A DNA stretch of 64,000 bases from Kitasatospora herbaricolor (GTDB lineage Bacteria; Actinomycetota; Actinomycetes; Streptomycetales; Streptomycetaceae). The notes under the pieces are model-generated. The model was not told the origin of the DNA. It worked only from the letters and a program-made list of their open reading frames with translations, and made no database searches. Location of the stretch: NCBI RefSeq assembly GCF_030813695.1, contig NZ_JAUSVA010000002.1, positions 4,712,001 through 4,776,000 of the forward strand. The letters run 5' to 3'. Each line of letters opens with the position of its first letter. Positions within the stretch are counted from its first letter, which is position 1. The position numbers and the translations under genes are program-made. This document shows positions 1 through 7,948 of the stretch, one piece after another.

Positions 1-189
1 GAGCCTCGGCACCTCGCGCGGGCCGATCAGGCCGCGCTGGACGCCGGCCGTGGCCAGCAGCTCGGTGTAGCGGACCGCGGACTCGAACCGGTCCCCGAAG
101 ATCGCCCGTGCCGCGGCCGGAGCCTCGCCCGGGCCCTCCACGCTCTCGGCGGCCGCCTCGCCGCCGGGAGCCCCACTCTCCGTGTCCAT
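1..189 (-). CDS. rsmG: 16S rRNA (guanine-N7) methyltransferase RsmG, N-terminal part
   Basis: Only the first 63 codons lie in the window; the gene continues past the left edge. It starts at an ATG whose complement is at 187-189. After an Ala/Glu/Gly-rich leader the protein reads AARAIFGDRFESAVRYTELL and then GLIGPREVPRL, the conserved N-terminal part of RsmG (GidB), the SAM-dependent enzyme that methylates the 530-loop guanine (G527 in E. coli numbering) of 16S rRNA. The SAM-binding core is outside the window. In actinobacteria the gene sits between jag and parA-parB, so parAB is expected just beyond the left edge; that part is inference. Identification rests on the N-terminal motif plus synteny. 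Confidence 0.9.
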   Translation of the reverse strand, partial: MDTESGAPGGEAAAESVEGPGEAPAAARAIFGDRFESAVRYTELLATAGVQRGLIGPREVPRL

Positions 190-234
190 CTCAGCCTCTC
201 CGCTCACCGAAACCACCGACCGCACTCCAGCACC

Positions 235-248
235 GTTTCACGTGAAAC
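235..248. other. parS: parS centromere site bound by ParB
   Basis: The 14-bp sequence GTTTCACGTGAAAC is a perfect palindrome and matches the bacterial parS consensus exactly. It lies in the 162-bp gap between the rsmG start and the jag terminator, about 3 kb from dnaA. Known role: CTP-dependent ParB loads at parS and spreads to build the origin nucleoprotein complex that ParA segregates. Streptomycetes carry many parS copies around oriC; this is the only perfect one I noticed in the window. Confidence 0.95.
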
Positions 249-285
249 ATCTCCCGCCAAACGGTGCGCTCCGCAAAGGGACGAC

Positions 286-314
286 GACCCCGCCCGCACG
301 CGGCGGACGGGGTC
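286..314 (-). terminator. Terminator of the rpmH-rnpA-yidD-yidC-jag operon
   Basis: Positions 286-297 pair with 303-314 around a short loop. Read as minus-strand RNA, the single irregular position becomes a G-U wobble, giving a 12-bp GC stem about 40 bp past the jag stop. There is no U tract, as is common in streptomycetes. Confidence 0.6.
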
Positions 315-351
315 GACACTCATCGTGGCCACGGCCGCGATGTCACCGGCT

Positions 352-885
352 TCAGCCCGGCAGCACGACCACGAAACGCTGCGGCTCCTCGCCCTCGGAC
401 TCACTGCGGAGCCCGGCGGCGGCGACGGCGTCGTGCACGACCTTGCGCTCGAACGGCGTCATCGGCCGCAGCTTGACCTGCTCGCCCGTGCTCTTGACCT
501 GCTCGGCCGCCTGCGCGCCCAGCGTCGCCAGCTCGGACCGCTTGCGGGCCCGGAAACCGGCGATGTCCAGCATGAGGCGGCTGCGCTCGCCGGTCTCCCG
601 GTGGACGGCCAACCGGGTCAGCTCCTGCAGCGCCTCCAGCACCTCGCCGTCCTGGCCGACCAGGCGCTGCAGCGCACGGTCGTTGCCCTCACCGACGATG
701 GAGACCAGGGCGCGGTCGCCCTCGACGTCCATGTCGATGTCACCGTCGAGGTCGGCGATGTCGAGCAGACCCTCCAGGTAGTCGGCCGCGATCTCGCCCT
801 CCTGCTCCAGGCGCGCGATGAGGCTGTCGTCGGCGCTGCCCTCGGCCTCGGCTTCGACAGCGGAGGTGGTGGTGCCTTCCGTCAC
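352..885 (-). CDS. jag: Jag/KhpB-family RNA-binding protein (KH + R3H)
   Basis: A 177-residue single-strand nucleic-acid-binding protein. The GTG start at 885 is preceded by AAGGAG seven bases upstream, better than any further upstream start. The acidic N-terminal half (about residues 1-60) is followed by a KH-type region with VGQDGEVLEALQELTRLAVH, and the C-terminus carries the R3H motif PFERKVVHDAV. The N-terminal Jag_N domain of Firmicutes is absent, as usual in actinobacteria. Jag homologues act with YidC and influence cell elongation in other bacteria; the exact role here is not shown. It is the last gene of the rpmH operon, 67 bp after yidC. Confidence 0.92.
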   Translation of the reverse strand: MTEGTTTSAVEAEAEGSADDSLIARLEQEGEIAADYLEGLLDIADLDGDIDMDVEGDRALVSIVGEGNDRALQRLVGQDGEVLEALQELTRLAVHRETGERSRLMLDIAGFRARKRSELATLGAQAAEQVKSTGEQVKLRPMTPFERKVVHDAVAAAGLRSESEGEEPQRFVVVLPG

Positions 886-952
886 TGATGGACTCCTTCG
901 GAAGTGGGGCCCGGGTTGGCGGGCCGGGAACGAAGATCGGGCGGAGGTCCGG

Positions 953-2128
953 TCAGGACTTCTTCCTCGGCCGCTGACCACCCTGCTGTCCGCCGCGCTT
1001 CGGCTGCTGGCGGGTGCCCGGCTTGGCACCGGCCTGCTTGCCGACGACCTGCTTGGCGGCGGCCTGCTTGGCCGGCGTCTTGACGGCCGTCCCGGTCTCG
1101 GCGGGCACGGCGTCCTCCGGCGCGGTCTCCTGCGGCTGGTCGTCCTTGGTCAGCGCGACCGGCTGCGCGGCGCCGTGCTGGCGCTGGGCCTTGGTCAGCT
1201 TGCGCGGCTGCTGCCGACGCACCTGCACCGACTCCTCGACCACCGCGGCGGCGGACGCCTGCTTGGTGCCGGTGGGGGGGATCAGGCCGAAGAGCTTGCC
1301 CTTGATGACGGTGCCGTCCGGGTTGATCCGGCCGGCCTTCTTCAGCCGTGCCTGGCGCTCGTCCCAGGCCTGGCTGCCCGGCGTCGGGTTGTTGCGGATG
1401 ACGATCAGCTGCTGGCCCATCGACCACACGTTGGTGGTCAGCCAGTAGACGAGGACACCGACGGGGAAGTTGATGCCCATCACGGCGAACATGATCGGGA
1501 AGACGTACATCAGCATCTTCTGCTGCTGCATGAACGGCGTCTTGACCGTGAGGTCCATGTTCTTGGTCATCAGCTGGCGCTGGGTGATGAACTGCGACGC
1601 CGACATCAGGATGATCATCACGGCGGTGACGATCTTGACGCTGACCTCGTTGCTGCTCAGGAAGGTCGCGGAGAGCGGGGCACCGAAGATGTGCGCCTTG
1701 CCGGCGCTGACCAGCAGGGCGCCGTCGATGACGCCGATCGGCTTGTTCTTCGCGACGGAGGCCAGCACGCCGTAGAGGGCGGTGAAGAACGGCGCCTGCA
1801 CGAGGATGGGAAGGCAGCTGGAGAACGGGTTGGTGCCCGCCTCCTTGTACAGCTTCATCATCTCTTCGGACTGGCGCTGCTTGTCGTTCTTGTAGCGCTC
1901 CTGGATGGCCTTCATCTTCGGCTGGATCGCCTGCATGGCCCGGGTCGCCTTGATCTGCTTCACGAAGAGCGGGATCAGGCAGATCCGGATGACGATCACC
2001 ATCGAGGCGATGGCCAGGCCCCAGGCCCAGCCGCCGTCCGGGTCGAAGACGTGGCTGTACAACGAATGGAACTGGACGATGATCCAGGACACCATGGTGT
2101 ACAGCGGATTGAGGAAGGAGAAGGTCAC
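953..2128 (-). CDS. yidC: Membrane protein insertase YidC (Oxa1 family)
   Basis: A 391-residue integral membrane insertase that places proteins into the cytoplasmic membrane, alone or with SecYEG. The actinobacterial/Gram-positive form lacks the periplasmic P1 domain of E. coli. Hydrophobic segments lie near residues 10-30, 35-60, 105-125, 165-185 and 210-235; the first cytoplasmic loop has the typical coiled basic region (QIKATRAMQAIQPKMKAIQE), followed by the SCLPILVQAPFFTALYGVL segment. The basic Lys/Gln-rich C-terminal tail (about residues 270-391, ending RPRKKS) fits ribosome binding. Its start lies only 3 bp after the yidD stop, indicating co-transcription. Confidence 0.97.
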   Translation of the reverse strand: MTFSFLNPLYTMVSWIIVQFHSLYSHVFDPDGGWAWGLAIASMVIVIRICLIPLFVKQIKATRAMQAIQPKMKAIQERYKNDKQRQSEEMMKLYKEAGTNPFSSCLPILVQAPFFTALYGVLASVAKNKPIGVIDGALLVSAGKAHIFGAPLSATFLSSNEVSVKIVTAVMIILMSASQFITQRQLMTKNMDLTVKTPFMQQQKMLMYVFPIMFAVMGINFPVGVLVYWLTTNVWSMGQQLIVIRNNPTPGSQAWDERQARLKKAGRINPDGTVIKGKLFGLIPPTGTKQASAAAVVEESVQVRRQQPRKLTKAQRQHGAAQPVALTKDDQPQETAPEDAVPAETGTAVKTPAKQAAAKQVVGKQAGAKPGTRQQPKRGGQQGGQRPRKKS

Positions 2129-2131
2129 CGG

Positions 2132-2500
2132 TCAGGCTCCTTGGACATTGGGATCGGCCACCGGGCCGATGGTCGCCGGGCCCTCGGGCTCCGGACCGGC
2201 GGAGGGCGCGGTCACCGGTGGTCCGGTGTCGGCCCTGCCACGGGAGGTCAACAGGTCACGCAGCCGGCGGTGCCACACCGGGTGCTTGCGTGCCGGCACG
2301 TGGTCCACCCCACCGAGTGTCCACGGGTTGCAGCGCAGGATTCGCCAGACGGTCAGACCGCCGCCCTTGATCGCTCCGTGCACCCGCACGGCCTCGTAGC
2401 CGTAGTGGGAGCACGACGGGTAGTAGCGGCAGACCGGACCGAGCAGCGGGCTGATGGTCCACTGGTAGACCCGGATCAGACCCATCAGCAGGTACTTCAT
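2132..2500 (-). CDS. yidD: Membrane protein insertion efficiency factor YidD
   Basis: A 122-residue small membrane-associated protein. The family hallmark is visible: CRYYPSCSHYGYEAV followed by GGGLTVWRILRCNPW and GGVDHVP, with conserved cysteines. The N-terminal amphipathic stretch (MKYLLMGLIRVYQWTISPLL) attaches it to the membrane. It promotes YidC-dependent insertion in E. coli. The ATG overlaps the rnpA stop by 4 bp (translational coupling) and yidC follows directly. The C-terminal 30 or so residues (Pro/Gly/Ala-rich) extend beyond the family core, a common actinobacterial extension. Confidence 0.95.
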   Translation of the reverse strand: MKYLLMGLIRVYQWTISPLLGPVCRYYPSCSHYGYEAVRVHGAIKGGGLTVWRILRCNPWTLGGVDHVPARKHPVWHRRLRDLLTSRGRADTGPPVTAPSAGPEPEGPATIGPVADPNVQGA

Positions 2501-2925
2501 CGCCCTGCTCCCGTCGGCACGGTGGCGGTCGGCTCCGCCCGGAGCAGCCGCTTCAGGGCCGCGTCCAGGTCGTGCTCGAGATCGTGGTACGAGGCGGACC
2601 CCGCCGGGGGCAGCGCGCGCACCACTATCAGGCTACCGGCGGGCAGCCTGGACAGACGATCACGGACCAGGTGACGCAGGCGACGCTTCACCAGGTTGCG
2701 CACGACCGCGGAACCCACGGCCTTGCTCACGACGAAACCCGCACGCGCCGAAGGAGTCCCCTCGGCGACGTGCGGGCGGAAGTCGCTGGTCCGGTCGGCC
2801 TGCCCCCCGGGGTCACCGTCTCTGCTGAGATGGACGACCAGAAGGGGCCGGCCGGCCCGTCGACCGCGTTTCACCGCGGTCGCGAAGTCCTGGCGCCGCC
2901 GCAGCCGGTTCTCGGAGGGCAGCAC
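2497..2925 (-). CDS. rnpA: Ribonuclease P protein component
   Basis: A 142-residue basic protein that assists the RNase P RNA in cleaving tRNA 5' leaders. It starts at GTG (2925) with LPSENRLRRRQDFATAV, the standard N-terminus, and carries the RNR motif in the segment KAVGSAVVRNLVKRRLRHLV. An insertion of about 20 residues rich in Asp/Gly/Arg separates the first strand from the core, typical of high-GC actinobacteria. It is 18 bp downstream of rpmH and overlaps yidD by 4 bp. Confidence 0.95.
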   Translation of the reverse strand: MLPSENRLRRRQDFATAVKRGRRAGRPLLVVHLSRDGDPGGQADRTSDFRPHVAEGTPSARAGFVVSKAVGSAVVRNLVKRRLRHLVRDRLSRLPAGSLIVVRALPPAGSASYHDLEHDLDAALKRLLRAEPTATVPTGAGR

Positions 2926-2943
2926 AACAGACTCTGGCGCGGA

Positions 2944-3081
2944 TCAGGCGGAGATGTTGGTACGGCCCTTGGCGCGGCGGGTCGCCAGGATGGCGCGGCC
3001 GGCGCGCGTACGCATACGCAGCCGGAAGCCGTGGGTCTTCGCGCGACGACGGTTGTTCGGCTGGAAGGTGCGCTTGCTCAC
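2944..3081 (-). CDS. rpmH: 50S ribosomal protein L34
   Basis: A 45-residue protein, GTG start at 3081 with AGGAG at good spacing. It begins SKRTFQPNNRRRAKTHGFR and ends AKGRTNISA, an unmistakable bL34 sequence, very basic, as expected for a structural protein buried in 23S rRNA. First gene of the minus-strand operon rpmH-rnpA-yidD-yidC-jag and divergent from dnaA, the ancestral bacterial origin arrangement. Confidence 0.98.
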   Translation of the reverse strand: MSKRTFQPNNRRRAKTHGFRLRMRTRAGRAILATRRAKGRTNISA

Positions 3082-3293
3082 TCGGGGGCTCCTGAGGTGA
3101 ATCGTAGGATGACGGGGGGTCGCTTGGCCGTCACCGTGCGTCCGCGTGATCTCCCCTTGGAATAGGAAATCCGGCCCGTCCTCCCAGGTCTGCTGGGGTT
3201 CTGGACAATCCACGGCGCCCGTGCTGCGCGCCTTATGTGAAGCGGGTGGACCCGCGGACATGCGGCAGCGGCCATCGACAACTCGACCTGGTT

Positions 3294-3323
3294 ACGGTAC
3301 GCGGACGCGGGTCCGAGGGTCAA
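3294..3323 (-). promoter_or_regulatory. Probable housekeeping-sigma promoter for rpmH
   Basis: On the minus strand TTGACC (complement at 3318-3323) is separated by 18 bp from TACCGT (3294-3299), a reasonable HrdB-type -35/-10 pair about 210 bp upstream of rpmH. Prediction by eye only. Confidence 0.5.
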
Positions 3324-3372
3324 ACCGGGTGATGACACGCCCGCGGGCCAAGGGCCCCCGTCGCCCACAGCC

Positions 3373-3414
3373 TGTGGACAACGACTTGAATCAGCTCTGC
3401 CCGCTGACTACCGT
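3373..3414 (+). promoter_or_regulatory. dnaA promoter with upstream DnaA box
   Basis: TTGAAT (3386-3391) and TACCGT (3409-3414) are 17 bp apart, a plausible HrdB promoter about 95 bp before the dnaA start. A perfect DnaA box (TGTGGACAA, 3373-3381) abuts the -35 element. This fits the autoregulation of dnaA known in streptomycetes; the exact start point is inferred. Confidence 0.6.
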
Positions 3415-3516
3415 TGCAGGACTTGTCTGGTTTGTTCTTCGATCCTTCTCCGATCCACAGTCTCTAGATCCATCAACCCCTGCTGGAGCCGCGGGGAACC
3501 GAGAAAGCGTGCACCA

Positions 3517-5508
3517 GTGGCTGAAGTCAACAGCGATCTCGTCCCGGTCTGGGCGAGGGTCGTCGAGCGGCTGGTCAACGACCCGGATGTCGGTGACAAG
3601 GACAAGCAGTGGGTGCGCCGGACCCAGCCGATGTGGATGATGCACGACACCGCGCTGCTGGCGGCGCCGAACGAGTTCGCCAAGCAGGTGCTGGAGGGCC
3701 GGCTGCTGCCGCAGCTGAGCGACGCGCTGAGCCGTGAGTTCGGCCGCCCGGTCCGGATCGCCGTGATGGTGGACGCCAACGCCGTCCCCCCGGCGGCCGC
3801 CCCGGCCCCGCAGGCACCCGCCGAACCGCAGCCGCGACAGGGCCCCGAGGAGGGCCAGGGCGGCCGCCCGGCCGAGTGGTCGGGCCAGCCGGACCAGCCC
3901 GCCCGGCCGCCGTACCGCGAGGAGCCGGACTACCGCTCCCCCCGGCCCGAGGCCTACCCGCCGGCCGGCGAGGAGTACGGGCGCCCCTACGACCGCTCCT
4001 ACGACCAGGGCTACGAGCGAGGCCGGTACGACACCGCCGGCTACGAGCAGCGGCCCGCGCCGTACGGCGGCGCCCCGCAGTCCTGGCCGCCGGCCGAGAG
4101 CCAGGCCCCGGCCTGGGAGCAGCAGGGCGGCTACCAGGACCAGGAGCAGCCGCCGCGGCAGAGCTACCGCGAGCAGCCGGAGCACCAGGGCCCGCCGGCC
4201 GGCGGGCAGGGCGACCTCTTCGGCGGCGCGTACGGCCCGGCGCCCGGCGACGCCCGTCCGGGCGGACGCCGTCCCGTCGGCCGGCCCGCGCAGGACGCCT
4301 CCGGCGACGGCTCGCTGCCCGCCGACCCCCGGCCGCGCTCGGTGCCGGCCGTCCGACCGCAGACGGAGCCGCCGGAGCGCTCGACCCGCCCCGGCCTGCC
4401 GGACCGCAGCCCCAGCCCGGGTGTGCCCGCGCCGCCCGGCGCCCCGCCGGCCGGCGGCTCCCGCAAGGACGAGCCGGCCGCCCGGCTGAACCCCAAGTAC
4501 CTCTTCGACACCTTCGTCATCGGCGCCAGCAACCGCTTCGCGCACGCCGCCGCGGTGGCGGTGGCCGAGGCGCCCGCCAAGGCGTACAACCCGCTGTTCA
4601 TCTACGGGGAGTCCGGGCTCGGCAAGACCCACCTGCTGCACGCCATCGGGCACTACTCGCGCAGCCTCTTCCCGGGGACCCGGGTGCGGTACGTGAGCTC
4701 CGAGGAGTTCACCAACGAGTTCATCAACTCGATCCGGGACGGCAAGGCGGACGCGTTCCGCAAGCGCTACCGGGACATGGACATCCTGCTGGTCGACGAC
4801 GTGCAGTTCCTGGCGAGCAAGGAGTCCACGCAGGAGGAGTTCTTCCACACCTTCAACACCCTGCACAACGCCAACAAGCAGATCGTGCTCTCCTCCGACC
4901 GGCCGCCCAAGCAGCTGATCACGCTGGAGGACCGGCTCCGCAACCGCTTCGAGTGGGGACTGATCACCGACGTCACCCCGCCGGAGCTGGAGACCAGGAT
5001 CGCGATCCTGCGCAAGAAGGCGATCCAGGAGCAACTGAACGCCCCCGCCGACGTGCTGGAGTTCATCGCGTCCCGGATCACCCGCAACATCCGGGAGTTG
5101 GAGGGCGCGCTGATCCGGGTCACCGCGTTCGCCAACCTCAACCGGGCTCCGGTGGACCTGGAGTTGGCGGGCATCGTCCTCAAGGACCTGATCCCCGGCG
5201 GCGACGAGGACGCCGGCCCGGAGATCACCGCGCAGGTCATCATGCAGCAGACCGCCGCGTACTTCGGCCTGGGCGTCGACGACCTCTGCGGATCCTCGCG
5301 CAGCCGGGTGCTGGTGACGGCCCGTCAGATCGCGATGTACCTCTGTCGCGAGCTGACCGACCTATCGCTGCCGAAGATCGGCGCGCAGTTCGGCGGTCGC
5401 GACCACACCACCGTGATGCACGCGGACCGCAAGATCCGCTCGCTGATGGCCGAGCGGCGCTCCATCTACAACCAGGTCACCGAGCTGACCAACCGCATCA
5501 AGAGCTGA
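3517..5508 (+). CDS. dnaA: Chromosomal replication initiator DnaA
   Basis: A 663-residue AAA+ initiator that binds DnaA boxes in oriC and opens the duplex. Domain I (about residues 1-85) has the KDKQWVRRTQPMWMMHDTALL region. Domain II is exceptionally long (about 90-325), rich in Pro, Gln, Arg, Gly and Tyr, and low in complexity, as in other Streptomycetaceae. Domain III carries Walker A GESGLGKT (364-371) and Walker B ILLVDDVQF (Asp427-Asp428). Domain IV ends with the box-recognition signature FGGRDHTTVMHADRKI near the C-terminus. The GTG start at 3517 gives the expected MAEVNSDLVPVWARV; its ribosome-binding site is weak. oriC follows the stop codon. Confidence 0.99.
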   Translation: MAEVNSDLVPVWARVVERLVNDPDVGDKDKQWVRRTQPMWMMHDTALLAAPNEFAKQVLEGRLLPQLSDALSREFGRPVRIAVMVDANAVPPAAAPAPQAPAEPQPRQGPEEGQGGRPAEWSGQPDQPARPPYREEPDYRSPRPEAYPPAGEEYGRPYDRSYDQGYERGRYDTAGYEQRPAPYGGAPQSWPPAESQAPAWEQQGGYQDQEQPPRQSYREQPEHQGPPAGGQGDLFGGAYGPAPGDARPGGRRPVGRPAQDASGDGSLPADPRPRSVPAVRPQTEPPERSTRPGLPDRSPSPGVPAPPGAPPAGGSRKDEPAARLNPKYLFDTFVIGASNRFAHAAAVAVAEAPAKAYNPLFIYGESGLGKTHLLHAIGHYSRSLFPGTRVRYVSSEEFTNEFINSIRDGKADAFRKRYRDMDILLVDDVQFLASKESTQEEFFHTFNTLHNANKQIVLSSDRPPKQLITLEDRLRNRFEWGLITDVTPPELETRIAILRKKAIQEQLNAPADVLEFIASRITRNIRELEGALIRVTAFANLNRAPVDLELAGIVLKDLIPGGDEDAGPEITAQVIMQQTAAYFGLGVDDLCGSSRSRVLVTARQIAMYLCRELTDLSLPKIGAQFGGRDHTTVMHADRKIRSLMAERRSIYNQVTELTNRIKS

Positions 5509-6603
5509 CCGCGGCAGGGCGGTCGAGGCATCCACAGGGGTGTCGGGGCAGGCTACCGGCGCCCCTTCGGCGTGTCCGGGGACGGGCCGCGGGAGCGGGC
5601 CGCAGGGAGGTACGCAAGGGGCGGGAGCCCGCCGCCGGCCCGCGCCCGCCCCGGAGCCGCCGCCGGCGGGACGCCACCGGGGCCGCCCGCCGGTGCGGCG
5701 GCACGGAAGACCCCGCGATCGGATTACCGGACCCCGGGTGTGTACGGCGCGGAATTCCGGGGCAGGATGCCCGCGACGGACGGATCGCCAGGCGGGCCGC
5801 GCCGCCGAACATCTGACCAGGTATTCGAACGGACCGGGTCCCGAGGGCCGTTGTCCACAGGAGCGGGTGACTTTTCCCCGTCCACAGCCTGGGGAGCCGG
5901 AAGTTATCCAGAATTCCTCCACAGGGGCTACGCCGCTACGCTCTTCAGCGCAGGTCAGGTGCCTGTGGACTTGTGCACAACAGTTATCCACAGCCTGTGG
6001 ACATCTGGCAGGCCGTCAGTAGGCCGTCCGGGTTGTCCACCGCTTGTCCCCAGGCGGCGGCCGGTTATCCCCAGGTTCTCCACAGCGGCGTCCACAGTTC
6101 GACAACATTGCCCGGCCGTTCATGCCCCGGTGTGAAAGGCGTCACGTGATGTTGACCGGGGCCCGTGGATAACCGGTGCATGATCTGGGGACAGGCCTGG
6201 GGATAACCTGTGGATACGCAGAGTGCCCTGTGGGTAACGCTCCGCCGTCCACAGCGGGCCCTGGTTATCCACCGGTGGCGTCCACAGGCTCTGTGGACAA
6301 AAAACCGGGTCTGACCTGCGAAAACAGGGTTATCCACGGTATCCACAGGCCCTACTACTACCACTACACCTATAGACCCCTGGAACTCGGTTAACAGTGG
6401 GTGGGCCGAAATCTGTGGACAACCGTCGCCCGACATCTGTTCGGGTTGCTTCCGCCCGTCTGCCCCGTCTGTCGGTGGAGTACGTCAGACTGTCCTTCGG
6501 CAACCGGATGCGGAGCGGCAGAGCTCGGCGGGCAGGTGCCAGCAGACGATCAAGACGAACCAGAGACGTGCGAGCGAGAGCTCGATCCAGGAGGCGGTTA
6601 CCG
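5509..6603. other. oriC: oriC: DnaA-box-rich replication origin
   Basis: The 1.1-kb dnaA-dnaN spacer contains no gene. Perfect 9-mer DnaA boxes are at 5851-5859 (TTGTCCACA), 5984-5992 (TTATCCACA), 6292-6300 and 6414-6422 (both TGTGGACAA, opposite orientation). Boxes with one mismatch include 5904, 5996, 6033, 6044, 6065, 6076, 6164, 6198, 6209, 6229, 6265, 6330 and 6339 (start positions). The left half is mostly TTNTCC-oriented and the part from about 6160 mostly GGATAA-oriented, so the two halves face each other. The first 300 bp (5520-5820) are nearly box-free and GC-rich. Many boxes spread over 600 bp is the known streptomycete oriC layout. Confidence 0.97.
6330..6375 (+). promoter_or_regulatory. 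Candidate origin-unwinding element: tandem DnaA boxes plus DnaA-trio-like repeat
   Basis: Two abutting DnaA boxes (TTATCCACG 6330-6338, GTATCCACA 6339-6347) are followed by GGCC (6348-6351) and then a triplet run from 6352: CTA CTA CTA CCA CTA CAC CTA TAG. Read 3' to 5' on the other strand the triplets are GAT repeats. This order (box, GC linker, trinucleotide run) is that of the DnaA-trio basal unwinding element of Bacillus subtilis. It is also the most AT-rich stretch of this oriC. Confidence 0.55.
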
Positions 6604-7734
6604 GTGAAGTTCCGGGTGGAGCGTGACGTCCTCGCGGAGGCGGTGGCCTGGGCTGCTCGCAGCCTCCCGGCGCGGCCGCCGGTGCCGGTGCTGGCCGGCC
6701 TGCTGCTGACGGCGCAGGAGGGCAGCCTGGCGCTGTCCGGGTTCGACTACGAGGTCTCGGCCCGGGTCGAGCTCGAAGCGGACGTGGAGGAGGCCGGCAC
6801 CGTGCTGGTCTCCGGCCGGCTGCTGAACGACATCTCGCGCAACCTTCCCAACAGGCCTGTGGAGATCTCCACCGACGGCCAGCGGGTCAGCGTGGTCTGC
6901 GGCAGCTCGCGGTTCACCCTGCCGACGCTGCCGGTGGACGAGTACCCGGCGCTGCCGCAGATGCCCACCGCCACCGGCACCGTCCCGGGCGACGTGTTCG
7001 CCTCGGCGGTCAGCCAGGCCGCGGTCGCGGCCGGCCGGGACGACACCCTGCCGGTGCTCACCGGTGTGCGGGTCGAGATCGAGGGCGACCGGATCACCCT
7101 GGCCGCCACCGACCGCTACCGCTTCGCGGTCCGCGAGCTGATGTGGAAGCCCGAGCAGGCCGACATCTCCGCCGTGGCCCTGGTGCCGGCCAAGACCCTG
7201 CAGGACATCGCCAAGTCCCTGGGCAGCGGCGACACCGTCTCGATCGCGCTGGCCTCGGGCGGCGCGGGCGAGGGCCTGATCGGCTTCGAGGGCGCCGGCC
7301 GCCGGACGACCACGCGCCTGCTGGAGGGTGAGTTCCCGAAGTTCCGCAGCCTCTTCCCGACCGAGTTCAACGCGGTCGCGGCGATCCAGACCCAGCCCTT
7401 CCTGGAGGCGCTCAAGCGCGTCTCGCTGGTCGCGGAGCGCAACACCCCGGTGCGGCTCAACTTCGAGCAGGGAGTGCTGACGCTGGAGGCCGGCTCCGGC
7501 GACGACGCCCAGGCCACCGAGCGGATCGACGCCGACCTCGAAGGCGACGACATCTCGATCGCCTTCAACCCCGGCTACCTGGAGGAGGGCCTGAAGGCCA
7601 TCGACTCCGCGTACGCCCAGCTGAGCTTCACCACCTCGACCAAGCCGGCGCTGCTGAGCGGCAAGCCCGCGGTGGACGCCGAGGCGGACGAGGCCTACCA
7701 GTACCTGATCATGCCGGTCCGCCTCTCCGGCTGA
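6604..7734 (+). CDS. dnaN: DNA polymerase III beta sliding clamp
   Basis: A 376-residue clamp, the normal family length; three repeated clamp domains form half of the ring that tethers DNA polymerase III. The GTG start at 6604 has AGGAGG at 6589-6594 and gives the typical MKFRVERDVLAEAVAWAAR. Recognisable blocks are PVLAGLLLTAQEG, the TLPTLPVDEYPALP segment, GVRVEIEGDRITLAATDRYR in domain 2 and the C-terminal YQYLIMPVRLSG, close to the usual MPMR-type hydrophobic-cleft end. First gene after oriC and transcribed away from it. Confidence 0.99.
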   Translation: MKFRVERDVLAEAVAWAARSLPARPPVPVLAGLLLTAQEGSLALSGFDYEVSARVELEADVEEAGTVLVSGRLLNDISRNLPNRPVEISTDGQRVSVVCGSSRFTLPTLPVDEYPALPQMPTATGTVPGDVFASAVSQAAVAAGRDDTLPVLTGVRVEIEGDRITLAATDRYRFAVRELMWKPEQADISAVALVPAKTLQDIAKSLGSGDTVSIALASGGAGEGLIGFEGAGRRTTTRLLEGEFPKFRSLFPTEFNAVAAIQTQPFLEALKRVSLVAERNTPVRLNFEQGVLTLEAGSGDDAQATERIDADLEGDDISIAFNPGYLEEGLKAIDSAYAQLSFTTSTKPALLSGKPAVDAEADEAYQYLIMPVRLSG

Positions 7735-7770
7735 CCCGGCACCGGCCGCGGCCGGGTGACACCCTCAGCT

Positions 7771-7833
7771 GTACCCACAGGCTGTGCACAACCTGTGGAC
7801 GGCCTCCGCCGGTCAGGACGACCGGCGGAGGCC
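7771..7833 (+). terminator. dnaN terminator preceded by a DnaA-box pair
   Basis: Positions 7801-7814 pair perfectly with 7820-7833 (14 bp, 5-nt loop), a good hairpin 66 bp past dnaN. Just before it, 7771-7791 holds an inverted degenerate DnaA-box pair spaced by GGC, then TGTGGACGG at 7794-7802. Confidence 0.65.
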
Positions 7834-7948
7834 GCACCCGTTGTGTCGGCGGTTCGCCGACCGTGGGCGCGCGCCTCCCCGGCGTAGGCTCAGGCAGTGC
7901 GGCAACGGCGCCGCCGTCATGCACGTCACCACAGGTAAGGACTTGGTC

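Noticed and set aside
818..2674. Long open frame on the plus strand across yidC, yidD and rnpA
   Set aside because: Shadow frame produced by high GC at third positions; the minus-strand genes are certain and the translation is Arg/Gly/His low-complexity sequence.
5540..6135. Open frames inside oriC
   Set aside because: They run through DnaA boxes, have no homologue that I recognise and lack ribosome-binding sites.
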